Positions 23,972 through 30,438 of a DNA stretch of 35,230 nt are shown here, in pieces (position 1 is the stretch's first letter; each line of letters opens with the position of its first letter). The DNA comes from an uncultured Bacteroides sp. (lineage in GTDB: Bacteria; Bacteroidota; Bacteroidia; Bacteroidales; Bacteroidaceae): NCBI GenBank assembly GCA_900766005.1, contig CAAFTU010000034.1, positions 1-35,230 on the forward strand, read 5' to 3'. A program made the translations under genes and the position numbers. The notes below the pieces were generated by a model. The model worked only from the letters and a program-made list of their open reading frames with translations, did not search any database and was not told the DNA's origin.

Positions 23972-23979
23972 CAAACATA
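23972..23979 (-). promoter_or_regulatory. -7 element of the DUF4286-ruvC-pulA operon
   Basis: The minus strand reads TATGTTTG, a TAnnTTTG match, placed back to back with the tRNA-Ala promoter on the other strand. Confidence 0.55.
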
Positions 23980-24002
23980 GCAATTATTTCAGAATAATGC
24001 AG

Positions 24003-24010
24003 TATATTTG
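24003..24010 (+). promoter_or_regulatory. -7 element of tRNA-Ala
   Basis: TATATTTG matches TAnnTTTG and ends 40 bases before the mature tRNA 5' end, leaving a short leader for RNase P to remove. Confidence 0.6.
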
Positions 24011-24050
24011 CGCTAACAAAGACAAAGATTTCTTGAAAAGAAAACAAGAA

Positions 24051-24124
24051 GGGGCGTTAGCTCATCTGGCTAGAGCGCGACACTGGCAGTGTCGAGGTGA
24101 TGAGTTCGAGTCTCATACGCTCCA
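24051..24124 (+). tRNA. tRNA-Ala (anticodon GGC)
   Basis: A 74-base cloverleaf. The acceptor GGGGCGT pairs with ACGCTCC and includes the G3-U70 pair that is the alanine identity element. The anticodon stem is CGACA/TGTCG with loop CTGGCAG, giving anticodon GGC (reads GCC/GCU). The T arm contains GTTCGAG. The discriminator is A at 24124 and the next bases are CGA, so CCA is not encoded and must be added after 3' processing. Confidence 0.97.
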
Positions 24125-24129
24125 CGAAA

Positions 24130-24171
24130 AAGCCGCTGACTATCAATTAGTTAGCGGCTTTCTTTTTTTTT
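24130..24171 (+). terminator. tRNA-Ala terminator
   Basis: AAGCCGCTGACT (24130-24141) pairs with AGTTAGCGGCTT (24149-24160), one G-T pair, 7-base loop, followed by a long T-run to 24171. Confidence 0.92.
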
Positions 24172-24173
24172 AG

Positions 24174-24450
24174 ATTACTTAATGAGAAACTGCGCTGTAA
24201 CGGGACAATCAATAAAAATGGTTGAGTATTACGATAAAGCAACTGTCAAGTATATTGAAATATACAAATACTCACTTGCAAACCGCCCATATAAAATTGT
24301 ACAATTGTGTGATTTTTAGACCTCTACAAAAGCCAACCTGAGAAATTAAAAAACAGAACTCACAAAAATCCTAAGAGCCACCATACTCATAGATCCAAAG
24401 CTTAATGTCCTTAAGATTGTACTTACCACATTACAGCAATTAGGATAAAA
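24174..24450. other. AT-rich non-coding stretch, one marginal 45-codon frame
   Basis: No recognisable gene. One small plus-strand frame (24182-24319, beginning MRNCAVTGQSIKMVEYYD) has no visible ribosome site or known family and is more likely chance or a remnant. I saw no copy of the tRNA 3' end here that would mark an attachment site. Confidence 0.4.
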
Positions 24451-24453
24451 ACC

Positions 24454-24478
24454 AGCCCACTCTTCTATAGAATGGGCT
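24454..24478 (-). terminator. higBA terminator
   Basis: AGCCCA (24454-24459) pairs with TGGGCT (24473-24478), with three more inner pairs after a mismatch. The minus strand continues GGTTTTTATCC. It lies 22 bases after the antitoxin stop. Confidence 0.75.
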
Positions 24479-24500
24479 TGATTTCTATTTCTATCCTGTA

Positions 24501-24818
24501 TTACCAAAGAGCGACCTTTCCTAATGAACCTAAATCCAAATTGGCTGAATTTACTCCCATAGCTTTGAATGCTCGAATAATGGTTGAGAAAGTCACACTC
24601 TTTCCGCTTTCTATTTTGGAAATCTGTGCCCTCTTAACTCCCATCAATTCACCAAGCTGCTCCTGTGTCAAATTCTTAGATTCTCTGGTACGCTTAATGG
24701 CTTCACCGATTAAAAAGTTATTAATATCATCCTCATACTTATTGCGTTCAGGAGTACCTTTTTCACCAATTACTATATCCAACGCCTCTTCTTCTGTATA
24801 AAATTTCATCTCTTCCAT
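24501..24818 (-). CDS. higA: HigA-type XRE-family antitoxin
   Basis: 105 residues. An N-terminal extension (about 1-35) precedes an XRE helix-turn-helix at about 42-95: IKRTRESKNLTQEQLGELMG, then VKRAQISKIESGKS. It would neutralise the toxin from the gene directly upstream (6-base gap) and repress the operon through the palindrome in its promoter. The toxin-first gene order and family pair are characteristic of HigBA modules. Confidence 0.88.
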   Translation of the reverse strand: MEEMKFYTEEEALDIVIGEKGTPERNKYEDDINNFLIGEAIKRTRESKNLTQEQLGELMGVKRAQISKIESGKSVTFSTIIRAFKAMGVNSANLDLGSLGKVALW

Positions 24819-24824
24819 ATCTTT

Positions 24825-25169
24825 TTACTTTTTAGAATTGAAGTACTTTCTTTTTATTTCTATCGCTTTAGCTATTTCTTTTGGTGGAGTTTTCTGGGTC
24901 TTTTTGATTATGCCATGAGTAGTAATGACCAGAGTTTCCATCTCTGTGTCCCAAAAAGCAAACAACCGATAAGCAATCCCACTATATAAGGTTCTGAACT
25001 CCCATATGTCGTCAGCATCATCTAATTTTTTGAAAAGCTCCTTGTCAATCACATATTTGCTTTTATTTATATTGTACATGATCTTAGCTTTCGCCTTAAC
25101 ATCCAAGCTATTCAGAAATTGAATAGTCTCCTCTGAATATATTATTTTAAACTTTGCTTTAGCTTCCAT
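24825..25169 (-). CDS. higB: HigB-type (RelE/ParE superfamily, Gp49-like) toxin
   Basis: 114 residues, basic. It contains DDADDIWEFRTLYSGIAYRL and the family tail HGIIKKTQKTPPKEIAKAIE, which are hallmarks of phage Gp49-like HigB toxins. These are ribosome-dependent mRNA interferases. The gene is full length with no obvious lesion, and the antitoxin follows it. The start ATG at 25169 is 21 bases downstream of the TATCTTTG promoter element. Confidence 0.88.
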   Translation of the reverse strand: MEAKAKFKIIYSEETIQFLNSLDVKAKAKIMYNINKSKYVIDKELFKKLDDADDIWEFRTLYSGIAYRLFAFWDTEMETLVITTHGIIKKTQKTPPKEIAKAIEIKRKYFNSKK

Positions 25170-25190
25170 TCCTTTAAATTATTCTGGATG

Positions 25191-25221
25191 CAAAGATACA
25201 AAAATAGTTCCTATTTAGGAA
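25191..25221 (-). promoter_or_regulatory. higBA promoter with embedded operator palindrome
   Basis: The minus-strand -7 element TATCTTTG is at 25191-25198. Directly upstream, in the spacer, lies the inverted repeat TTCCTA-TT-TAGGAA (25208-25221). A further TAGGAA half-site is at 25242-25247. A repressor bound there would block polymerase, fitting autoregulation by HigA. Confidence 0.7.
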
Positions 25222-25323
25222 ACATTTAAGTAGCAAACATATAGGAATACACTTGCATTAATGCTTCTGAATCAAATTCTTTCTCCTCTTTCAAACCCCT
25301 TCAAATCCTTATATATGAGAAAA

Positions 25324-25331
25324 TAGTTTTG
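25324..25331 (+). promoter_or_regulatory. Candidate -7 element of a tiny plus-strand unit
   Basis: TAGTTTTG matches TAnnTTTG. It partly overlaps the left arm of an inverted repeat, TTTGAAGCT (25328-25336) with AGCTTCAAA (25375-25383). No -33 match is visible. Confidence 0.4.
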
Positions 25332-25339
25332 AAGCTATA

Positions 25340-25426
25340 ATGAGCACCTTACATACATATATATATATGGTGCAAGCTTCAAATCAACAAAATATAATAA
25401 TCCGGGTTAACTCTAATTTCAGATGA
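25340..25426 (+). CDS. Possible 28-residue peptide ORF or small RNA body
   Basis: ATG at 25340 opens a 28-codon frame (begins MSTLHTYIYMVQAS) that stops at 25426, just before a strong terminator. It has no recognised family. The inverted repeat spanning 25328-25383, with inner pairing GCACC/GGTGC, would fold the RNA over the start codon. The unit could equally be a non-coding RNA of roughly 125 bases. Coding is uncertain. Confidence 0.3.
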   Translation: MSTLHTYIYMVQASNQQNIIIRVNSNFR

Positions 25427-25428
25427 TG

Positions 25429-25462
25429 GTCCTTGAATTTCTCTAATTCAAGGACTTTTTTT
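25429..25462 (+). terminator. Strong plus-strand terminator with no known gene before it
   Basis: GTCCTTGAATT (25429-25439) pairs perfectly with AATTCAAGGAC (25445-25455), with a 5-base loop and seven T. The minus-strand side has no T-run, so it serves plus-strand transcription. Confidence 0.88.
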
Positions 25463-25464
25463 AT

Positions 25465-25575
25465 TTAAAACCTAAACATAATTGGAACTGTATAGTATAC
25501 GCGTACAGGAACGCCACGCTGCATACCCAGTTTCCATTTAGGCATGGAGTTAACCACATCAGTGCTCCTTCTAAA
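25465..25575 (-). pseudogene. Remnant of a TonB C-terminal domain
   Basis: Read on the minus strand, about 35 codons before a stop give STDVVNSMPKWKLGMQRG followed by VPVRVYYTVPIMFRF. This is the C-terminal core of Bacteroidetes energy-transducer TonB proteins, which normally end in a phrase like MPKWxPGKQxGKPVRVxYTVPVxF. Upstream in this frame there is a stop and nothing TonB-like. The rest of the gene is gone. It has no start codon of its own and is not expected to be functional. Confidence 0.8.
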
Positions 25576-25648
25576 TTACCGATAACCATTTGCGGTAACC
25601 AATCATAACGTCACATGATTCAACATGTCTATGACAGAAGCAATCGTC

Positions 25649-27988
25649 TTACTCCGCTCCTATTTCATCTACAAAGATAAAAGCAGGGCGACCTTTTCCC
25701 CAGTGCCAAGCAGGAATATGATACTCCGGTGACACAATCCACTTTACATAACGTGCCTCTACAGGCTCGAAAGTCAGTTCATGAACATAAGCCCCGTTTT
25801 TATCCTCCTTAGTCACAGCCGGATATTCAGCCGATTTCACTTCGCGGAAATGCTCGCCATCCTCAGACACAAGAATAGAAAAACGGCGTGCATCCAGAAT
25901 TTCCTCACCGATTTCCACATAGTTGCGTACCCAAGCCTTTTCAATCGGAGTCTTTTCTTTTAAATCAACAACAACTTCCAAATCGTTCCGATAGAACGCA
26001 ATCCAACGACCCGTACGATAATTCAGCGTACCCGACAAGCCATCTACCAAGGTGTTCACCCCTCCAAACTGATATTTCTCATTGACCGGTTGTAGCAGGC
26101 GCACCGGTTTGGCTGTTGCTTTATTGAAAGCAATACGCTCACTCAACACACTGCTCGTGCCAACCGGACGCACAGCGACAGCTTTCAGAAGAGCAGACGA
26201 TTTCAATGACAAGGTATCCTCATACAAGGAAGATTTATCATCCGGTTCGCTGCCATCAAGCGTATAATAAATGGGAGCTCCGTCAAAAGTAGAAAGAACC
26301 ACATTGACTGTAGTAGCTACAGTATCAATTTGATAATGGGCAGTGACATCATACACATGCTGAGCAAAATTATATTTTTGCAAAGCATACATATCCAGTA
26401 AACGAGGCAGACGCTTCAAAAAGTCTGTATAGTTTTTCTGAGCAGGCTGCACCCATTGCACTTCGGCCAAAGCCGCCATACGGGGCAACTCCATGTACTC
26501 CACATGGCGATAAGTAGGAACATATTCAGTCCATAAATTAGCTTGCACGCCTAAAATATGTCTGGATTCGTCAGCAGTAAGTTCCTCTGGAACAGGTTCG
26601 AAACTATACACCTTTTCCACCGGCACATACCCGCCGATAGCCAAAGGCTCATGCGTAGTATCCAGCGTCTGATAATAATCAAAATACAAGAATGAAGTAG
26701 GAGTCATAATAGCATCATGCCCTTGACGAGCAGCTTCCACTGCCCCTTCAATTCCCCTCCACGACATAACCGTGGCATCAGGTGCAAGTCCCCCTTCAAG
26801 AGTTTCATCCCAACCAATCATCCGTTTACCTGCCTTATTCAGAAAGGCTGCAGCCCGACGAATCACATAACTCTGCAAGCGTTGCTCAGCGGTATGATGT
26901 TTATCCGCATGCAGTCCCAGTTCACGGATACGCTTCTGACACTTCGGACATTTCGCCCAGCGAACTTTCGGACATTCATCCCCGCCAATGTGAACATATT
27001 CAGAAGGGAAAAGTTCGACAACCTCACCCAATACATCTTCCATAAACGCATAAACGGAATCGTTACCGGCACAAAGCACATCTTCAGACACGCCCCATTG
27101 TTTCCACACCTCATAAGGGCCGCCTGTACAACCCAAATACGGATAAGCTGCCAAGGCTGCCTGCATGTGCCCCGGCAAATCAATTTCAGGAATAATATTC
27201 ACATAGCGTTGTGCAGCATACTTCACCAAATCCTTGATTTCATCTTGAGAATAAAAGCCGCCATAACGTTCGTTTACATACGTGCCGCTATTACGGCCCA
27301 CCACAGTCCCCTCACGCCAAGCACCTACCTTAGTAAGCTCAGGACGAGACTTGATTTCAATACGCCATCCCTGATCATCGGTGAGATGCCAGTGAAACAC
27401 ATTCATGTTGTGTAAAGCCAACATATCAATATAGCGTTTGATGGAATCCACCGTAAAGAAATGACGAGAAACATCGAGATGAGCGCCCCGATAAGGAAAA
27501 CGAGGAGCATCCTTTACAGAAACAAGCGGAACAGAAACCGTTGCATTTCCATCACAAATCGGCAAAGCCTTACGTAGTGTCTGTATTCCATAGAACACCC
27601 CACTGCCAGCTGCACCCTGAATATCGATACGTTGAGAACTTACAGTCAGAGAATAAGCTTCCGGATTATCCACAGACAATCCTTTGGAGAGAGCAATCAC
27701 AGACTGAGAAGATCCATCAGCCTTTACCTGCAACTGCATACCAGTCTTTTGAGCAACAAAATCAGCCAGCAGAGCGGCATTCCGTTTCAACTCCTCATCG
27801 TTTTCCGGATAAGCAATCAGTGTTTTTTCCGACAGCAAAAAAGCACCGTTTCCAGTAGAATCAATCTGTTGAGGTAAGGGAACCACATGAAAATCAGCCC
27901 GCTTTTCCTGCTGAGACGAACAAGCCGTAAAAAGAAAAAGGAGCCCCGATAAAATAAAAGGCAGTTGTTTAATCATACGCATAAGCAT
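25649..27988 (-). CDS. GH20 beta-N-acetylhexosaminidase, lipoprotein
   Basis: 779 residues. The N-terminus is a lipoprotein signal with lipobox LFTAC (Cys23). A GH20b-like domain (about 32-160) precedes the catalytic barrel, with RGAHLDVSRHFF near 167, FHWHLTDDQGW at 198-208 and the catalytic Asp-Glu pair in HIGGDE (333-338). After the barrel come a chitobiase-type C-terminal domain (about 560-620, PIYYTLDGSEPDD) and an F5/8-like carbohydrate-binding domain to the end. It releases terminal GlcNAc/GalNAc from glycans. It is the last gene of the SusC/D operon and lies behind a terminator-like hairpin. ATGs at 27988, 27982 and 27976 are all possible starts. Confidence 0.96.
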   Translation of the reverse strand: MLMRMIKQLPFILSGLLFLFTACSSQQEKRADFHVVPLPQQIDSTGNGAFLLSEKTLIAYPENDEELKRNAALLADFVAQKTGMQLQVKADGSSQSVIALSKGLSVDNPEAYSLTVSSQRIDIQGAAGSGVFYGIQTLRKALPICDGNATVSVPLVSVKDAPRFPYRGAHLDVSRHFFTVDSIKRYIDMLALHNMNVFHWHLTDDQGWRIEIKSRPELTKVGAWREGTVVGRNSGTYVNERYGGFYSQDEIKDLVKYAAQRYVNIIPEIDLPGHMQAALAAYPYLGCTGGPYEVWKQWGVSEDVLCAGNDSVYAFMEDVLGEVVELFPSEYVHIGGDECPKVRWAKCPKCQKRIRELGLHADKHHTAEQRLQSYVIRRAAAFLNKAGKRMIGWDETLEGGLAPDATVMSWRGIEGAVEAARQGHDAIMTPTSFLYFDYYQTLDTTHEPLAIGGYVPVEKVYSFEPVPEELTADESRHILGVQANLWTEYVPTYRHVEYMELPRMAALAEVQWVQPAQKNYTDFLKRLPRLLDMYALQKYNFAQHVYDVTAHYQIDTVATTVNVVLSTFDGAPIYYTLDGSEPDDKSSLYEDTLSLKSSALLKAVAVRPVGTSSVLSERIAFNKATAKPVRLLQPVNEKYQFGGVNTLVDGLSGTLNYRTGRWIAFYRNDLEVVVDLKEKTPIEKAWVRNYVEIGEEILDARRFSILVSEDGEHFREVKSAEYPAVTKEDKNGAYVHELTFEPVEARYVKWIVSPEYHIPAWHWGKGRPAFIFVDEIGAE

Positions 27989-27990
27989 CA

Positions 27991-28034
27991 GAATAAAATA
28001 AAATCACCTCCGCCGCACAAAGCAACGGAGGTGA
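27991..28034 (-). terminator. Terminator/attenuator hairpin between the LamG lipoprotein and GH20 genes
   Basis: TCACCTCCG (28004-28012) pairs perfectly with CGGAGGTGA (28026-28034). On the minus strand it is followed by TTTTATTTTATT, directly before the GH20 start codons. Partial termination here would lower GH20 expression relative to the rest of the operon. Confidence 0.75.
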
Positions 28035-28056
28035 CACAAAATGAATGAATTAATGT

Positions 28057-29274
28057 TTATTTATCATTAGGATGTGCAAAGTTATACACTTTTCCACTCC
28101 ATGAAGGCTTTTTATCACCGAAGTCAATATCATTACCGTTTGACGTATGATCTTTCAGCACAGTACCTTCACCTTCATCGCATGGCCAATAGCCAACCAA
28201 GCCGTCGGAATTACCCGGCAACTGACGAGACATACCGTCTTTAATGGCATTTTTAGTCAGCGCCTTATTCCACAAACGGATTTGTGTAAGCTCGATTTCC
28301 ATTTGCCAACCGAAAGAAGAACAGAATGAAAGCGTCTTGAAAATGAAGTTCTTGCTCACTTCCTTCGTTACATCCACTTCACCGTCTTTATACAGAGTCA
28401 GCGTTTTACCGTCATAAGTATAAACGATGTGATACCAAGTGTCCGGATACCAGAATTCAGAACTATCCATGTAAGGACCATCCAGCTGACATTGCAGTGT
28501 AGGACCTGTCTTTTTCACACCATCAGCCCAGTAACGAAGCAACACACTTTCTGTACCGCTCAAATGAATCGGAGCTGAGTTATCGCCGAAAATCTGTGCT
28601 CTTTTGGGTCTGTACGGGTCACCGGTAGCCGTACCAAACCACGGTTCAGTAGATTGACCAGTCTTATTGTTCACCTTCAACCAGAACTCAAACGACCAAG
28701 TAGGTGCAGCAATATCACCTTTAAAATTGAACGTATGAGAATTGCGAGCAGTCAGCACCACACTCTTTTGCTTCAGCGGAGAAGACAGCAATAGCAACAG
28801 CTTATTACCATTACCTGTAGCCTGTGCCCCTACAACCGAAGAAATGCGAACAGGAATAGCAAACTGTTCCTGGTTAGGAGTAGTAAAAGGCTTGATAGAC
28901 ATCGTCAGACTCGGAGCACTCACCTGGCCAGCTGCGATAACAGCTTCCATCTGAGGCATGTCAATATACTTAGCCGGCAACATCTGGTAAGCTGTAGCGT
29001 TTTTCGCATTGTATGCATCAATCATCGTTGTATCAAACTCCAGCTTCACCTGTACATCCTGAGATGCAGGACGCTGCATACGAACAGTAAATGTACGGTT
29101 CACGTTAGCCTCATCTACCATTTGAAGTTCCACCTGCTGGACATAATTATCCATTGGGCTGGCTTCAGCGATGTAGACGCCATTTTCGATTTCAGAATAT
29201 TCAGCATCGTTACACGCACCTACAAAGAATGAAAGTGCGCCCAATGCCAAAGAAGAAAAATATTTTAATTTCAT
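28057..29274 (-). CDS. DUF1735 plus LamG-domain surface lipoprotein (probable glycan-binding protein)
   Basis: 405 residues. Lipoprotein signal with VGAC (Cys21). Residues about 25-155 fit the DUF1735 (BT_3987-like N-terminal) domain, with TFTVRMQRPASQDVQVKLEF. Residues about 175-395 are a concanavalin/laminin-G-like fold: FNFKGDIAAPTWSFEFWLKV, WYHIVYTYDGKTLTLYKDGE and LTQIRLWNKALT. Such proteins in SusC/D operons act as surface glycan-binding proteins that capture substrate at the outer membrane. It lies between GH18 and GH20. No catalytic motif is visible. Confidence 0.9.
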   Translation of the reverse strand: MKLKYFSSLALGALSFFVGACNDAEYSEIENGVYIAEASPMDNYVQQVELQMVDEANVNRTFTVRMQRPASQDVQVKLEFDTTMIDAYNAKNATAYQMLPAKYIDMPQMEAVIAAGQVSAPSLTMSIKPFTTPNQEQFAIPVRISSVVGAQATGNGNKLLLLLSSPLKQKSVVLTARNSHTFNFKGDIAAPTWSFEFWLKVNNKTGQSTEPWFGTATGDPYRPKRAQIFGDNSAPIHLSGTESVLLRYWADGVKKTGPTLQCQLDGPYMDSSEFWYPDTWYHIVYTYDGKTLTLYKDGEVDVTKEVSKNFIFKTLSFCSSFGWQMEIELTQIRLWNKALTKNAIKDGMSRQLPGNSDGLVGYWPCDEGEGTVLKDHTSNGNDIDFGDKKPSWSGKVYNFAHPNDK

Positions 29275-29303
29275 AATGACTTTAAATATTAACAGTAATC
29301 AAT

Positions 29304-30416
29304 TTATTTTTGAGCAGGATTCAAAGTCTGAATCACCTCACGAATGAAAAAATAGTCATTTACCGGACGGCAAAGGTCAAAACGGTAAGCACCTACACCA
29401 CCGATACGGGCATCAATATTAGGACGATAATACATAGCCATACCTCTCAGCGAATAAGTTACCACACCATCACGGGTCGTAAATCTCGGACCACCGTCAT
29501 TTTTATGACGCTCAAAATCCTCACACCAAATAGTCTTCTTCAAGATATTCGCTTCTTTTTCAGCAGCATCTGCTCCCGGAGTGACTGATGAGAATTTATT
29601 AATAAGTTTCTGGAAACGACCATCCAAATCAGAATCACCATGACAATAATAAGCCTGGATTGTGTAATAATCCAACAACGGGCCCGATTCTGCATTCAGC
29701 GTTTGCGGTTCACCATCCACCATCAAAATACGTCCAGTTCCTGATTTAGGACCTAAATCCTTTGACAGCTCGTCCAATAAGATATGCATATGATTGGCAT
29801 TACTTGAGATATTACCGCCGTAACCAAAATTCGGTTCGTAGTCAATATCAAAGCCATCATAATTATATTTATTGATAGAATCCACAATCACACGGGCATA
29901 TTTACGGATCGCTTTCTCTTTTCCTTCAGCAGAAGTGTCACCATACTGACCATACCATCCCCAATATGCAGCCAAAGCTTCTTCTCGGGAATCATATTTC
30001 ACCCCGTCCACAATGAAATCTTTTTCTACAGAAGCCGGAGTCACACTACGGCCTATATCTGTGATGTGCTGGCAATACAAAATACGCGTGCCCTTCACTT
30101 CACGAACTTCTTTCAAGTCACTCAGTTTGGCTTCGGTCAAGTTGAAAGAACCTCCCCACAAAGAAACAATATCCATAGAGTCGGGCATACCACGCAACAT
30201 ATTATACATGTTATCCCCCTCACCGGTCCAACCGCTGAACCATCCAAACATCACCGGATGGTCCGACTTCTTATAAGCACGCAACTGCTCATAATAAGCT
30301 TCTCCCTTATTACTGTAAGGCTCTTCAAATTTATTTTCAACTTCTGTCCAGTCACTGCACTGAGTAAACATCATCGTTCCCAGCACAGCACCTGCTACAT
30401 ATAATAATCCTTTCAT
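29304..30416 (-). CDS. GH18 family lipoprotein, probable endo-beta-N-acetylglucosaminidase
   Basis: 370 residues. Lipoprotein signal with MFTQC (Cys20). The GH18 catalytic motif DxxDxDxE is intact as DGFDIDYE at 187-194, Glu194 being the general acid. Other barrel strands are VMFGWFSGW (about 55), MDIVSLWGG (about 81) and LDYYTIQAYYCHG (about 250). The overall form matches the Bacteroidetes GH18 group found beside SusC/SusD in host-glycan loci, some members of which are endo-glycosidases on N-glycans; that assignment is by analogy. Immediately follows SusD (22-base gap). Confidence 0.88.
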   Translation of the reverse strand: MKGLLYVAGAVLGTMMFTQCSDWTEVENKFEEPYSNKGEAYYEQLRAYKKSDHPVMFGWFSGWTGEGDNMYNMLRGMPDSMDIVSLWGGSFNLTEAKLSDLKEVREVKGTRILYCQHITDIGRSVTPASVEKDFIVDGVKYDSREEALAAYWGWYGQYGDTSAEGKEKAIRKYARVIVDSINKYNYDGFDIDYEPNFGYGGNISSNANHMHILLDELSKDLGPKSGTGRILMVDGEPQTLNAESGPLLDYYTIQAYYCHGDSDLDGRFQKLINKFSSVTPGADAAEKEANILKKTIWCEDFERHKNDGGPRFTTRDGVVTYSLRGMAMYYRPNIDARIGGVGAYRFDLCRPVNDYFFIREVIQTLNPAQK

Positions 30417-30438
30417 AGTTGTAATCTACCAATTAAAA

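Noticed and set aside
24182..24319. 45-codon frame after the tRNA terminator
   Set aside because: No ribosome site, no recognisable family and no promoter; kept only as a note within the non-coding entry.
25352..25368. TA-rich run (ATATATATAT) as a microsatellite or phase-variable switch
   Set aside because: Short and better explained as the loop of the inverted repeat at 25328-25383; it is not flanked by recombinase-type repeats.
24100..25648. tRNA-Ala 3' end as an integration attachment site
   Set aside because: I looked for a repeat of the T-arm/acceptor sequence downstream and did not see one in the window; no integrase is present.
29304..30416. GH18 protein as a catalytically dead binding protein (common in some SusC/D operons)
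   Set aside because: DxxDxDxE is complete, including the acid Glu194, so activity is the simpler expectation.
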